A DNA stretch of 38,347 nt from JABSOG01 sp041583135 (GCA_041583135.1 JBFHGJ010000052.1:1-38347); one strand, 5' to 3'; counted from the first letter of the stretch, positions 1 through 10,475 are shown. Numbers and translations: made by a program. Notes: generated by a model from the sequence alone, not told the origin.

Positions 1-1632
1 GCGTAAAGCCAGCGTGTCGGTCTCATCTAAAGCAGCACTTTTGCCTTGAAGGGCATGAGTTAACTCGGCAATGCGAGCGTCATCCATCACAGGCAAAGAC
101 GCCAAAGGCGCATCAGGGGTTTGTACGATACGCTCAAGTAAGCGACATAAATCGTCACTCAGGCACTCTATGCGTTCTTTGTTGAAGATCTCAGCGTCAT
201 AGGTCCAAGAGAAATCCAGCCGCTGCTGATCCATTCGGGCTATCACGCTCAAATCGAACTTGGCGGCCACCGCGCTATTGGTCAGCGCGGCAAATCGGGC
301 CTCGGGGATCTCAAGGCTATCGAGATCGTTGTTGTTCATCGCGAACATCACCTGAAACAGTGGCGTCACCGCTTGAGTGCGCACCACATCTAGTTGCTCA
401 ACCAAATAATCAAACGGCAAGTCCTGATTGGCCAAGGCATCATGATTGACCTGACGGACATGGGCGAAGTAATCGCCAAGGTCCGCCTTATTGGTATCGA
501 CTCTAAGCACCAAGGTATTGACGAAAAAGCCCACCAAAGCTTCAAGCTCAGTTGTCGCACGGTTGGCTACCGGCGTGCCGATGACAATATCTTTGTTGTT
601 ACTGTGCTTTGACAGCAATAGTGCCAATGCGCCGTGTAACAAAATAAAAGGCGTTATATGCAGTTTTTTGGCCAACGCACTCAAGTTGCTGACCACCTCA
701 CCACGAAGCTGAGTCAACACCAAGCCGCCAATACCGGCGCGGCGCTTGGGTCTGGCAAAATCCAATGGCAGCGAGTGCAATTGCGGCATACCGGCCAGTT
801 GCTGTTGCCAGTATCGCAATTGTTCGGGCATTTTCGGCCCTTCAAACCAGCGCTGTTGCCACAAACTGTAATCGATATAGCTTATCGGCAATGGCTGAAG
901 CGGGTTGCTTTTTCCGTGTAAAAAGCGCTGATAAAGCGTGGTGAAATCACCAGCTAACAAAGCGCTTGACCAACCATCAAAGGCGATATGATGAATGACT
1001 ATCATCAACACCCCAACCTGCACCGAAGTATTGGTACAATCGGGCGCAAGGCGGATAAATGCCCCGCGCATCATCAGCCCTTGAGTCAGGTCAAACGGCG
1101 CCATGGCTAACTCTGACAACAACGAGGTCAAACGTGCCTGACGCTCTGTGTCATTGACATCGGTTAAATCGAATCTGGCCAAGGTAAAATGTTGGTCTTG
1201 CGTCACCTGCTGAAGCTGCACCTCATCGTTTGTCACAATACAGGTGCGCAGCGCCGAGTGACGCGCAATAACGGCGTTAAACGCCCGCTCGGCCACCGCC
1301 TCGTCAAAGCGGCCAAAAACCGCCAATGGCACAGGAATATGATACTGCCCGCCACTATCACCGAGCTGTTCGATAAACCACAGGCGTTTTTGCGCAAAAG
1401 ACAAAGGCGCCTCGGTTTTGCCACTGGCGCTGATGGCGTAGTCGCCAAGCGCCGGGCGATTGTTGCTGAGGCTGCGAATATAGTCCTTTAGCGCCTCTTT
1501 TTGTGCGATAAGGCTCGCTTTTAGCGCGTTATCGATACCGCCTTCAGGCAATGACACATGCAGCTGCTCGCCATCAAGCTTTAACTTGACGCCCTGTTGT
1601 CGCAGCTGCCAAACCAGATCGGATACTTTCAT
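1..1632 (-). CDS. NRPS, N-terminal part: TubC-type docking domain then condensation domain (3' end outside window)
   Basis: The reading frame is open from the ATG at 1632 to the left edge (544 codons). Residues 1-55 look like a TubC N-terminal docking domain (start MKVSDLVWQLRQQGVKLKL, a basic beta-hairpin-like segment and a helix), which receives the C-terminus of an upstream synthase. Residues about 70-500 are a condensation domain with the catalytic motif HHIAFDG at 214-220 and a late PFDYLVEQL-type segment. The frame then enters the linker normally followed by an adenylation domain. The ATG shares one base with the stop of the preceding PKS gene (TAATG), so the two are translationally coupled. 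By colinearity this C domain would join the beta-keto acyl chain from the minimal PKS module to another amino acid. Residue specificity and chain release cannot be read here. The assignment is firm; the gene's full length is unknown. Confidence 0.93.
   Translation of the reverse strand, partial: MKVSDLVWQLRQQGVKLKLDGEQLHVSLPEGGIDNALKASLIAQKEALKDYIRSLSNNRPALGDYAISASGKTEAPLSFAQKRLWFIEQLGDSGGQYHIPVPLAVFGRFDEAVAERAFNAVIARHSALRTCIVTNDEVQLQQVTQDQHFTLARFDLTDVNDTERQARLTSLLSELAMAPFDLTQGLMMRGAFIRLAPDCTNTSVQVGVLMIVIHHIAFDGWSSALLAGDFTTLYQRFLHGKSNPLQPLPISYIDYSLWQQRWFEGPKMPEQLRYWQQQLAGMPQLHSLPLDFARPKRRAGIGGLVLTQLRGEVVSNLSALAKKLHITPFILLHGALALLLSKHSNNKDIVIGTPVANRATTELEALVGFFVNTLVLRVDTNKADLGDYFAHVRQVNHDALANQDLPFDYLVEQLDVVRTQAVTPLFQVMFAMNNNDLDSLEIPEARFAALTNSAVAAKFDLSVIARMDQQRLDFSWTYDAEIFNKERIECLSDDLCRLLERIVQTPDAPLASLPVMDDARIAELTHALQGKSAALDETDTLALR
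1468..1632 (-). other. TubC-type N-terminal docking domain of the last NRPS in the window
   Basis: Residues 1-55 of the protein starting at 1632. The order is helix, basic hairpin (KLKLDGEQLHV), then the helix ending in KEALKDYI, as in TubC N-terminal docking domains, which bind the C-terminal tail of the partner synthase. The hairpin is lysine-rich, while the C-terminus of the upstream PKS (1632-4898) ends in an acidic tail (EQQDDDSDSASAETL), so the pair is charge-complementary. Family membership is by pattern recognition; the pairing is inferred. Confidence 0.75.
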
Positions 1633-4600
1633 TACAACACCAAAGTCTCGGCAGATGCACTGTCGCTGTCATCGTCTTGCTGTTCAAGCCAGCTGCGGTT
1701 TTCCAGCATTTGTGCCAGTGACGCCACTGTCGGCACAGCCAACAGCTCTCTTAATCCGACATCGATACCATGGCGCTGACGCAATTGATTGACCAAAACC
1801 GAAGCAATCAGCGAATCGCCGCCTAAGTCATAAAAGTCATCAAAAATGCCCACTTGCTGCTGCCCTAAAGACAGCTGCCAGATCTCACATAAAATGCCTT
1901 CTAACTCGCTGCGTGGCCCTTGATATTCGGTCTCAAGCTCAGGACGCGGCTTTAATTGCTCAGCGCTGATATTGAGTTCCTCACTACCTGCGACCTTTTT
2001 AAGTCCAAGGGGCGAGACTTTAAGGCCGATGTGATTGTCAGAGGCAATGTCATTGCAGGTATCTTCAAGCTGCTGTTTGAGCTGGGCAATAGCCAGCAAT
2101 TGGCGCTGGGCGATGGCAGGATCGGTTGAGAACTCAACATCGATGCTCAAACGGCCGGTGCTGAACTGCTCTTGTGAACCAATCACCTGCTGGATTTGCT
2201 CAAGAGTATCGACACTGGCATCAAAGCTCACCGCCTCACCACGGCTAAAGTTGCGGTCAACCCAATGCGGCGTTCTATCAAAGGCATAGGTCGGCAAGCG
2301 CAAACGCTTACGCGATTGCTGCTGATACATGTCACGCCAGTTCGGCATAACCCCAGCCAACCAACACTCGCCAATGGCCTGTTGCAGCTGACGCATATCC
2401 TGCCCTTGAGCATCAACGCCTGGTAGTGAGTGGGTCAGTAACGCTTTATCGACGCCCGCGCGCTGGGCCAAGGTGGTCAAACTCTTACCCGGACCGACTT
2501 CAATCAGCAATGCGCCGCGCTCAGCCACCTTGGTAACACCATCAAAAAAGCGCACTGGACTGCGTAATTGGCTGACCCAGTAGTTGACATCACCGGCCTG
2601 CTCAGGGGTTATCCAGTCGCCTGTGACATTAGAAATAAATTCGATTTGCGGCGCGCCCAGTTCAACAGCGGCAAACGCCTCGGCAAACTCGCTCAAAGCG
2701 CCTTCCATCATGCGGCTGTGGAATGCATGAGAGGTTTTTAACAAGGTTTTGCCGATGCCCTGCTGCTCAAGGGTGTGGGCAAAGCTTTCAATCGCTTCGC
2801 TGCTACCGGCCACCACGCAGGCGTTCGGTCCATTCACCGCAGCAAGGTCAAGATTTTGTGGCATCAGCTCACTTAGCTGCTGCTCTGATAACGCCACGCT
2901 CAACATCGCCCCTGCTGGCTGCTTGGCCATCAGTTCACCGCGACGGGCAACAATATACAGTGCATCTTCTAAGCTAAATACGCCACTGACGCAGGCCGCC
3001 ACGTATTCGCCGATGCTATGTCCAATCATGCAATCCGGCACGATACCAAAGCTGTGCCACAGTTTTTGCAAGGCATATTCCACCACAAACAGCGCCAACT
3101 GGGCATATTTGGTGTCAGTGAGCTGTTGTTCAGCGCTGCCAAAGAGCACGCTTTTAAGCTCAATGTTGTGGCCTGCCAACAGCGCAAAGCATTCATCTAA
3201 AGTGGCGCTGAACTGTTCATTTTGCTGATACAGCTGCTGCGCCATCTGCGGATACTGACTGCCCTGACCGCTAAAGGTAAAACAAACCGGACGCTCAGTG
3301 CGCTTTTGTATGTGATGACGCGCATTTTCGCCACCGCTAAGCGCCGCTTTTAGCTCGTTGAGATCATGACATACGGCAATGAACTTATGCTCAAATGCCA
3401 TACGGCCAACTTTTAAGGTATAGGCAAGGTCGGCAAGGTTAATATCAGGGTGCTGTTCGATGTGGGCCAGCAAGTTCTGCTTCATCGCACTTAGTGCAGT
3501 ATCAGTCTTGGCTGAGAGCACCACCAGCTCAGGGCTAAAACCGTCATTGCTTGGCAGCGGCTCAGACTCAGGGGCTTGTTCAAAAATCATATGAACATTG
3601 GTGCCGCCGATACCAAAGGAGCTAATGGCCGCACGTCTTGGGTGGCCCGCTTGTGGCCAGTCTTTTAAGCTGTGGTTGACATAAAACGGGCTGTTGGCAA
3701 AGTCAATTTTTGAGTTTTCACGCTCAAAGTTAAGGCTCGGTGGCATCTGCTGATGTTCCAGCGCCAGCACAGCTTTTATAAGGCTTGCCATGCCGCCTGC
3801 GGTAACTAAGTGGCCGATGTTGGTTTTAACCGAACCGATACCACAAAATTGTTTGTCGTCGGTGTGCTGACGATAGGCTTTGGTCAACGCGGCAATTTCA
3901 ATCGGGTCGCCGATATAAGTGCCGGTGCCATGGCCGTCGATAAACTCGATAGTACGCGGGTCAACATCGGCAATCGATAGCGCTTCGGCAATACACTCAG
4001 CCTGACCTTCAGGGCTTGGTGCGGTATAGCTGGCCTTTTCAGATCCGTCATTGTTGACCGCTGTGCCTTTGAGCACGCCATGAATATAGTCGCCATCGGC
4101 AAGGGCATCGTCTAAACGCTTAAGGGCAATGATACCAAGACCGTTACCGGCCACAGTGCCAGAGGCGTTTTCATCATAGGCGCGGCAATGTCCTTCATCG
4201 GCGCCGATACCGCCTTCGTGATAATACGAAGTGCCTTTGTCGGCCACGGAGATATTCACGCCACCGGCAATGGCATAGTCGATTTGAAAGTTCAGCAGCG
4301 CTTCGCGGGCCAAGTGCACGCCCACAGCTGACGACGAACATAGGGTATTGACGTTGATGGCAGGCCCGGTAAAGCCCATCTTATAAGCCACCCGAGTGGC
4401 CAAAAAGTCTTTGTCGTTGGCGAGCTGGGTTTGAAAAATACCCACCTGCTGCATCAGTTCCATGGAGAAGTTTTCAATATAGCCGCTATAACCGGCCGAG
4501 CCGAATACCCCTACCCGACCATCGTAATGCTCGGTGCAGTAACCACTGGCTTCAAACAGCTCCCAGCAGCTTTCTAAAAACAGTCGGTGCTGGGGGTCCA

Positions 4601-4898
4601 TGATCCGCGCTTCTTTTGGCGACATACCAAAAAACGGCGCATCAAAACCTTTAAGCAAGTCTCTGTCTAAGGTCGCTTCGGCGTAGACAAATGAAGGGTT
4701 TTCGGCAACAAACTGGTCTAAACCGCCGCCAGAGATGGTGTCGTTGGATAACGAGCGCACCGACTCCACCCCATTTTTGAGGTTGTGCCAAAAGCTATCG
4801 ATATCGTTGGCATCTGGGAAACGACAGACCATCGCAATAATGGCGATATCATCAGATACCGGTTGGGCGTCGTCGTTTTCAAGATATTCGCTGGACAT
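1632..4898 (-). CDS. Minimal type I PKS module, KS-AT-ACP
   Basis: A 1088-residue modular PKS. The ketosynthase (about 15-440) has active Cys187 in NTLCSSS (the usual motif is DTACSSS), His323 in HGTGT and His363 in NIGH. The acyltransferase (about 540-850) has Ser628 in GHSIGEY and HAFH at 724-727, the usual malonyl-CoA signature. The carrier domain has Ser1029 in LGGDS. No KR, DH, ER, methyltransferase or aminotransferase domain lies between AT and ACP, so the condensation product should leave as a beta-ketone. Residues about 890-990 are a linker without a recognised catalytic motif. The N-terminus is acidic (EYLENDD) and may dock with the Arg-rich tail of the upstream PKS; the acidic C-terminal tail may dock with the TubC domain of the next gene. 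The ATG at 4898 has a good GGAG at 4906-4909, 63 bp after the upstream stop. Confidence 0.95.
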   Translation of the reverse strand: MSSEYLENDDAQPVSDDIAIIAMVCRFPDANDIDSFWHNLKNGVESVRSLSNDTISGGGLDQFVAENPSFVYAEATLDRDLLKGFDAPFFGMSPKEARIMDPQHRLFLESCWELFEASGYCTEHYDGRVGVFGSAGYSGYIENFSMELMQQVGIFQTQLANDKDFLATRVAYKMGFTGPAINVNTLCSSSAVGVHLAREALLNFQIDYAIAGGVNISVADKGTSYYHEGGIGADEGHCRAYDENASGTVAGNGLGIIALKRLDDALADGDYIHGVLKGTAVNNDGSEKASYTAPSPEGQAECIAEALSIADVDPRTIEFIDGHGTGTYIGDPIEIAALTKAYRQHTDDKQFCGIGSVKTNIGHLVTAGGMASLIKAVLALEHQQMPPSLNFERENSKIDFANSPFYVNHSLKDWPQAGHPRRAAISSFGIGGTNVHMIFEQAPESEPLPSNDGFSPELVVLSAKTDTALSAMKQNLLAHIEQHPDINLADLAYTLKVGRMAFEHKFIAVCHDLNELKAALSGGENARHHIQKRTERPVCFTFSGQGSQYPQMAQQLYQQNEQFSATLDECFALLAGHNIELKSVLFGSAEQQLTDTKYAQLALFVVEYALQKLWHSFGIVPDCMIGHSIGEYVAACVSGVFSLEDALYIVARRGELMAKQPAGAMLSVALSEQQLSELMPQNLDLAAVNGPNACVVAGSSEAIESFAHTLEQQGIGKTLLKTSHAFHSRMMEGALSEFAEAFAAVELGAPQIEFISNVTGDWITPEQAGDVNYWVSQLRSPVRFFDGVTKVAERGALLIEVGPGKSLTTLAQRAGVDKALLTHSLPGVDAQGQDMRQLQQAIGECWLAGVMPNWRDMYQQQSRKRLRLPTYAFDRTPHWVDRNFSRGEAVSFDASVDTLEQIQQVIGSQEQFSTGRLSIDVEFSTDPAIAQRQLLAIAQLKQQLEDTCNDIASDNHIGLKVSPLGLKKVAGSEELNISAEQLKPRPELETEYQGPRSELEGILCEIWQLSLGQQQVGIFDDFYDLGGDSLIASVLVNQLRQRHGIDVGLRELLAVPTVASLAQMLENRSWLEQQDDDSDSASAETLVL

Positions 4899-4961
4899 GG
4901 GGTTACTCCAATTTGTTGTCTTTGTCTTTTTAATCTTTGTTTTTAAAAGCGTTCGGTCACA

Positions 4962-7900
4962 TTAGCGCCTTCTGCGCCGTGACTGCATGGCCTGCTTCAT
5001 CTGTTCGGCGCGACTTTGTGCCTGCACCATTTTCTCATCCTTACCACCGCTTTTGGCCTTATCGATGCTGGCCGCCAGTGCCTTGATGGTCGGGAAGTTA
5101 TATAAATCGGCGATCGGCACCGAGACGTCGGTGACCTCGCCTAAGTTGGCGTGAACCTGCATCAACAACAGTGAATCGCCACCGAGCTCAAAGAACTCAT
5201 CGATGATCCCCACCTGTTCGATACCCAGCTGGCTTTGCCACAGGTTGGCCAGCTTCTTCTCGGTTTCAGTGCGTGGCGCGACATAGGCATTGATCATTTC
5301 AGGACGCGTGGCAAGCTTACTCGGCTTGTTTGGTGCCTGCGCCAATTTGAGCTTTCTACCAGCAACCACGGCCTTGTCAAATGCCACAGTGGTCGCCACC
5401 ATGGCCGGTTCAAAACCGCCTAAGAGCTGCATAAAAGCGTTGACGCCCTGCTCGTTAGTCAGGCCCTGTAATTCGGCTTGTTGTGGTTTTTGCACAGGGG
5501 CATCTTGGGCCTGTGGCGCACTTTGCTCTGTCATGCGGCGCATAGCAAAGCCTTCAATCACCACACAAACTCGGCCTTGACTGTCATATAGGTTGACATC
5601 AAAGGTCAGCATATTGTCATCATCACCAGCCAAGCGCTTGGCATGAGCGTAGCAGTCCGGTGCCAAAGGACGCAATTGGCTGAGCTTGCGGTAATACAGC
5701 GGGAAGTAAAAATCGGCAGCAATAAACGGCCGTAGGAAAGCGGCAGCGCAATCGAGCAGCGACGGATGCAACAGGTAGCTATCGACCTCTGCGGCAAACG
5801 CCTCAGACAGACTGAGCTGCGCCAACCCCTGCTCAATCGCCTCGCCACCTTGTGACAAGGTGCCGACCTGTTTAAACACATCCCAACGCGGACCACAGTC
5901 AAGGGCCTTCAAACGCACCGAATTGGCGCTGTCTGAGCTTGACGCTTGAGCATCTTGCGATTGCTTCAAATCGACAATGCTGCGCGGCGTCATCTTGCGC
6001 CAGAGGCTCTCAAGGTCAATACTTGGCGGCAAATTTGCGCCTGCCGAGTTTAATTTGCCCTTGGCGTGAACCACCTTGTTGCCATTGCCGTACAAACGGC
6101 TGGCAATGGTAAACTCGATGTTCTCGCCGCTATCGATATCGCCACTGAGCTCTGTTGTCACCTCACTCCATTGACCCTCATCAAGGGCGAGAGGCGCCAT
6201 AAAGTAAACGTCACTTAAGCTCACCGAATCTTTGTTGAAACAGTGGCAGTAGGCGCTACGAGCCATTTCCAAATAGGCAGTACCCGGCACGGTGGCAATG
6301 TTCATTACCTTATGCTCATCGAGCACCCACTGCATACCCGGTTCAAATCTCGCCTTATAACTGACTTTTTCAGCGGTTTTGGCTAGCTGCGCGCCGAGCA
6401 AAGGGTGCACCGACTCAAGGGCGGCCAGATCGCCAGCCTTATGGGCATTGACCGCCATACCGGTTTCTTTCCACGGGTCGTAGTTGATGGCAAAAACCCG
6501 TTTGGCGTTGGCAAATTGGTCGCTTTGCGCCATGGCGTCCAAATACGCGTTGGCGGCGCAGTAATCGGCCTGACCAAATCCACCGACAATGGCGGTGATA
6601 GATGAGCACAGTGCAACAAAATCCAATGGCTGCCCGGCAAAGTATTGCGCCAGATTGTCGCTACCGGTCACTTTGGCCGCCATCACCCGTTGCATCTGCT
6701 CGGTCGATTTTAATTGTAGCGCGCCGCCGCCGGGTAAACCGGCACCATGAATGAGTGCACTGAAATCACCAAGCTCGGCTTTGGCCTCAGCAAGCGCCTG
6801 AGATAGCGCTTCATAATCGGCCACATCGGCTTTAGCGATGTGAACGGCAACGCCTCGCTGCTCAAGGCCCTCAATAGCCGTTATTTGCTGACTGACCGGG
6901 TTATCCTGATGATGGGCATCAAGCCAGTTTTGCCACAGGCTACGCTCTATCAAGCCTTTACGGCTAAGCAGTGTGAGTTTTTTCACTGAGGCCTTATCGG
7001 CCAAAGCATTGGCCAAAGTCAGGCCGATACCGCCAAGACCACCGGTGATCAGCACATGGCCCTCAGGGTTAAGCGAGCTTAGCTGAACATCGCTAAGCGC
7101 TCTATTGGCTAATGGCTCGCCTCTTTCAAAGTGACGCAACCAACGATAATGACCGCGAATGGCAACCACTTGTTCGTCATCTACAGTCGCCAGTGCACTT
7201 AGTACCGTATCGACCTTTGGCCTGTTGGCAAAGTCGATATTGCGACAGTCGATGGCCTGATATTCCTGAGTGATAACCCGAACAGCGCCCATCAAAAGCG
7301 CCTTGGCAGGTTCGATGGCTTCATCGCCATTGACGCTATGAACGCCAACCGATAGCACCGACCAGCGCATGGCCTGTTTGATCCCTAAGCTGCCGAACGC
7401 TTTGGCCAGAAAGCTCAAACCATAAAAGCTGTTGTTAAGGCTTTGACTGTCGGCTGCGCCTGTCGGCACATCCCAGCACACCACCACTTCATCAGGCAGT
7501 TGCTCCCGTTTGACCAACTCATTGAGCAAGCTGACAAAATCCAACTCATTGGCGCGGTTGACTTGAAAGTCATCCCCTACAGCGGCAAATTGCGCGCCGA
7601 GATTGACCCGCACGACTTGCGCGCCGGTTGCACTTAACTTATCACCTAATTTGGCACTTAAATCCGCGCTGATGCCATCATCGGCTGCGCCAAATACCAA
7701 CCAGTTACGCTGCGGCTCTAATGCCGCGCCTTTACTCAGCGCCTGACGGCGCCACTGGGTATGGTAGCCAGCGGCTTCAAGGGTTTGCAGCGACTCGGTA
7801 TTGGCATTGGCACTGACCGGCTCGGGAATAAACAAAGTGCGCTCAAACTGGTAGCCCGGCAAGGCAATTCGGCGCGCTTCGCGGTGGCCGTGTAGCTCCC

Positions 7901-10475
7901 GCCAGTCGATAAACTGACCGAAAATATGCAGCTTGGCCAAGCCTTTGTTAAAGGCAATGGCATCGTCAAACGATTCATTGTGATGAGCCAGCAGATTGAC
8001 CGTTTGCAACTTGGCTGGCGGATTGTCGTGACGTTTGGCAAAACCGCTTAGGGTGCGACCCGGACCGACTTCAACCAGCACTAAGCCCGGTTGGCTGTAG
8101 AGCGTTGCAAGGTTGTCGGCAAACTGCACGCAGCCAACAAGGTGATCGCACCAATAATCCGTTGAGGTTGCTTGCGCCTCGGTTATCCAAGTGCCGCTGA
8201 GATTCGACAAATAGGGCTTTTGCGGTGGGTTAAGAGTCAGTTTGTCCAGCTGCGCGGCAAATTCCGCCAAAACCGGACGCATCAATTCGCTGTGATAACC
8301 ATGGCTGGTACGCAAACGGGTCGCTTGAATGTCTTGTGCCTGACAGCGTTGCTCAAACGCTTCAATGTCAGCCAAAGCGCCCGATACCACAGCACTTTGC
8401 GGGGTATTGATCGCGGCAATACCAAGACTGCCTTGTAGCAAAGGCTTAATGGTTTGCGCCGACACACTGACCGCTGTCATAGCACCCGGTGCGGTGCTGG
8501 CCATCAAGCGGCCACGCAACATCACCAAATTAATCGCATCCGACAGTTCAAACACCCCAGCCAAAGTCGCAGCAACGTACTCGCCAATGCTATGACCGGC
8601 CATCGCCCAAGGCTCAACACCGTAACTCATCAACGTTTTGGCCAATGCGTATTCAATCATAAACAACAACGGCTGGGTGTAACTGGTTTGGTCGATACGG
8701 TGATCGGTAGGATCAAATAGAATCGCTTTTAGCAACTCGGCGCTGGCCGGTGCCAAACAGTCAAAACAGCGCTCTAGCTCATGAGCAAAGGTGGCATTTT
8801 GCTGATACAGCTGCGCCCCCATTGCCGGATACTGACTGCCTTGTCCGGCAAACATAAACACCACTTTGCCTTCAAAGCTCTGACCTTGCAAATTGGCGCT
8901 ATGGCTCGCATCGGCCAATGCCGCTACCGCTTCATCGGCATTTTTGGCAACAATGGCACGACGTAACGGCTGGTGTTTACGACCCACTTGCAGGGTGTAG
9001 GCCGCATCGGCAAAGTTTGTTGCCGGGTTGTCCTTTAAGTGCTGCATTAATGCTTGGGCTTGGTTTTCTATGCCGCTTTGGGTGGTTGCCGAGAGCAGCA
9101 ATATTTGCTGATCAATCGTCTCATTCTCAGTGCTTTGCTGAGGGGCCTGCACATATTCTTCGACAATCACATGGGCATTGGTGCCACCGATACCGAACGA
9201 GCTGATACCGGCGCGCAGCGGCCTGTGTTCATCTTGCCACGCCACCGCTTGGCCGTTGATATTAAACGGCGTCTGTTCAAGCTCAAGGGCGGGATTGGCC
9301 TTGTTAAAGTGGGCGCAAGGCGGCAATTGTTGATGGTTCATGGCCAGCAGGGTTTTGATCATACCGGCGATACCGGCTGCGGCACCTAAATGACCAATAT
9401 TGCCTTTGACCGAGCCGATAAGGCAACTGCCGGTTTCGGCACCATCAAAGGCGCGGTTAAGGGCTTTGATCTCAATCGGATCGCCAAGAGAGGTGCCGGT
9501 GCCGTGGGCTTCGATATAGCTGATGGATTCAGGCTCGGCCTCAGCCATTTCAAGCGCTGCGGTGATCACTTGGGCCTGTCCGTCAACGCCTGGAGCAGTG
9601 AAGCCAACTTTGTTGTTGCCATCGTTATTGATGGCGGTGCCTTTGACGATGCCATAAATGGTGTCGCCATCGTCAATGGCATCCTCTAATCGTTTAAGTA
9701 CCACACAGCCTGCGCCATCGCTAAAGATGGTGCCTTGGCCTTCGGCATCGAACGGACGGCAATCGCCTTTAGGCGAAACTATCATGCCCTGCTGATAAAA
9801 ATAACCAAACACTTCAGGCTGCTTGAGCAAGGTCGAAGTGCACATTTCGACGCCACCGGCTACTGCGATATCACAGTCACCTGCGATCAAGGCTTGCCCG
9901 GCCAAATGCACACACACCAATGAGCTGGAACAGGCCGTTTGCACCGTCATCGCCGGGCCTGTCAGATTCAAACTATGGGCGACTCGGGTGTTGAAGTATT
10001 CTTGCGAGTTAAGGTTATCGACCTGATATTGCCCGGCGGCATTGGCGGTGTTGTTGGCCAAAAAGCGCGCGCTCCACAAGGGGTTGGCACCGGCGCCGCC
10101 ATAAAGGCCGATGGCGCCATCATAGTATTGCGGCATATAACCGGCGTGGGTCAGCGCTTGATAAACGGTTTCATGATACACCCTAAGTTGAGGGTCCATG
10201 ATGTCGGCTTCGCGGTGATTGTAGTCGAAAAACGCCGGTTCAAAGCCCATGCCCTGCTCGACAATGCCTTTACATTTGACATAAGCAGGGTCGCTCAACG
10301 AGCTTTCGCTTATACCTGCGGCCAGCAGCTGCTCATCGGTGAAGGTGGTAATGCAGTTTCTGCCTTCAATCAGGTTTTGCCAATACGCCTGTAGGTTATC
10401 GGCGCCCGGTAGCCTGACGGCCATACCAATAACGGCTATTTCCAGACCGGTGAGTTCATAGGCTTGCTTACTCAT
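4962..10475 (-). CDS. Type I PKS module with unusual order KS-AT-KR-DH-ACP
   Basis: 1837 residues. KS about 10-440: Cys182 in TACSSS, His324 in HGTGT, His362 in NIGH. AT about 535-860: Ser629 in GHSIGEY; the specificity motif is HGYH (725-728), closest to the malonyl type HAFH but not canonical. KR: structural half about 905-1110, catalytic half about 1139-1335 with LITGGLGGIG, a Ser pair at 1291-1292 and Tyr1305 in YCAAN. DH-like domain about 1355-1648: His1388 in HKVMNIATVPG and Asp1575 in HPSLLD. The ACP has Ser1768 in LGGDS, and the protein ends in a basic helix with five Arg. DH normally precedes KR in bacterial modules; here it follows. The DH motif has Asn for the usual Gly four residues after His, and Ala for the usual Gln/His four after Asp, so dehydration is plausible but unproven. 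The start overlaps the upstream stop (ATGA). The expected product of this step is a beta-hydroxy or enoyl extension of the peptide. Confidence 0.94.
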   Translation of the reverse strand: MSKQAYELTGLEIAVIGMAVRLPGADNLQAYWQNLIEGRNCITTFTDEQLLAAGISESSLSDPAYVKCKGIVEQGMGFEPAFFDYNHREADIMDPQLRVYHETVYQALTHAGYMPQYYDGAIGLYGGAGANPLWSARFLANNTANAAGQYQVDNLNSQEYFNTRVAHSLNLTGPAMTVQTACSSSLVCVHLAGQALIAGDCDIAVAGGVEMCTSTLLKQPEVFGYFYQQGMIVSPKGDCRPFDAEGQGTIFSDGAGCVVLKRLEDAIDDGDTIYGIVKGTAINNDGNNKVGFTAPGVDGQAQVITAALEMAEAEPESISYIEAHGTGTSLGDPIEIKALNRAFDGAETGSCLIGSVKGNIGHLGAAAGIAGMIKTLLAMNHQQLPPCAHFNKANPALELEQTPFNINGQAVAWQDEHRPLRAGISSFGIGGTNAHVIVEEYVQAPQQSTENETIDQQILLLSATTQSGIENQAQALMQHLKDNPATNFADAAYTLQVGRKHQPLRRAIVAKNADEAVAALADASHSANLQGQSFEGKVVFMFAGQGSQYPAMGAQLYQQNATFAHELERCFDCLAPASAELLKAILFDPTDHRIDQTSYTQPLLFMIEYALAKTLMSYGVEPWAMAGHSIGEYVAATLAGVFELSDAINLVMLRGRLMASTAPGAMTAVSVSAQTIKPLLQGSLGIAAINTPQSAVVSGALADIEAFEQRCQAQDIQATRLRTSHGYHSELMRPVLAEFAAQLDKLTLNPPQKPYLSNLSGTWITEAQATSTDYWCDHLVGCVQFADNLATLYSQPGLVLVEVGPGRTLSGFAKRHDNPPAKLQTVNLLAHHNESFDDAIAFNKGLAKLHIFGQFIDWRELHGHREARRIALPGYQFERTLFIPEPVSANANTESLQTLEAAGYHTQWRRQALSKGAALEPQRNWLVFGAADDGISADLSAKLGDKLSATGAQVVRVNLGAQFAAVGDDFQVNRANELDFVSLLNELVKREQLPDEVVVCWDVPTGAADSQSLNNSFYGLSFLAKAFGSLGIKQAMRWSVLSVGVHSVNGDEAIEPAKALLMGAVRVITQEYQAIDCRNIDFANRPKVDTVLSALATVDDEQVVAIRGHYRWLRHFERGEPLANRALSDVQLSSLNPEGHVLITGGLGGIGLTLANALADKASVKKLTLLSRKGLIERSLWQNWLDAHHQDNPVSQQITAIEGLEQRGVAVHIAKADVADYEALSQALAEAKAELGDFSALIHGAGLPGGGALQLKSTEQMQRVMAAKVTGSDNLAQYFAGQPLDFVALCSSITAIVGGFGQADYCAANAYLDAMAQSDQFANAKRVFAINYDPWKETGMAVNAHKAGDLAALESVHPLLGAQLAKTAEKVSYKARFEPGMQWVLDEHKVMNIATVPGTAYLEMARSAYCHCFNKDSVSLSDVYFMAPLALDEGQWSEVTTELSGDIDSGENIEFTIASRLYGNGNKVVHAKGKLNSAGANLPPSIDLESLWRKMTPRSIVDLKQSQDAQASSSDSANSVRLKALDCGPRWDVFKQVGTLSQGGEAIEQGLAQLSLSEAFAAEVDSYLLHPSLLDCAAAFLRPFIAADFYFPLYYRKLSQLRPLAPDCYAHAKRLAGDDDNMLTFDVNLYDSQGRVCVVIEGFAMRRMTEQSAPQAQDAPVQKPQQAELQGLTNEQGVNAFMQLLGGFEPAMVATTVAFDKAVVAGRKLKLAQAPNKPSKLATRPEMINAYVAPRTETEKKLANLWQSQLGIEQVGIIDEFFELGGDSLLLMQVHANLGEVTDVSVPIADLYNFPTIKALAASIDKAKSGGKDEKMVQAQSRAEQMKQAMQSRRRRR

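Noticed and set aside
1632..10475. Trans-AT polyketide synthase
   Set aside because: Both PKS modules carry their own AT with the GHSIGEY serine motif.
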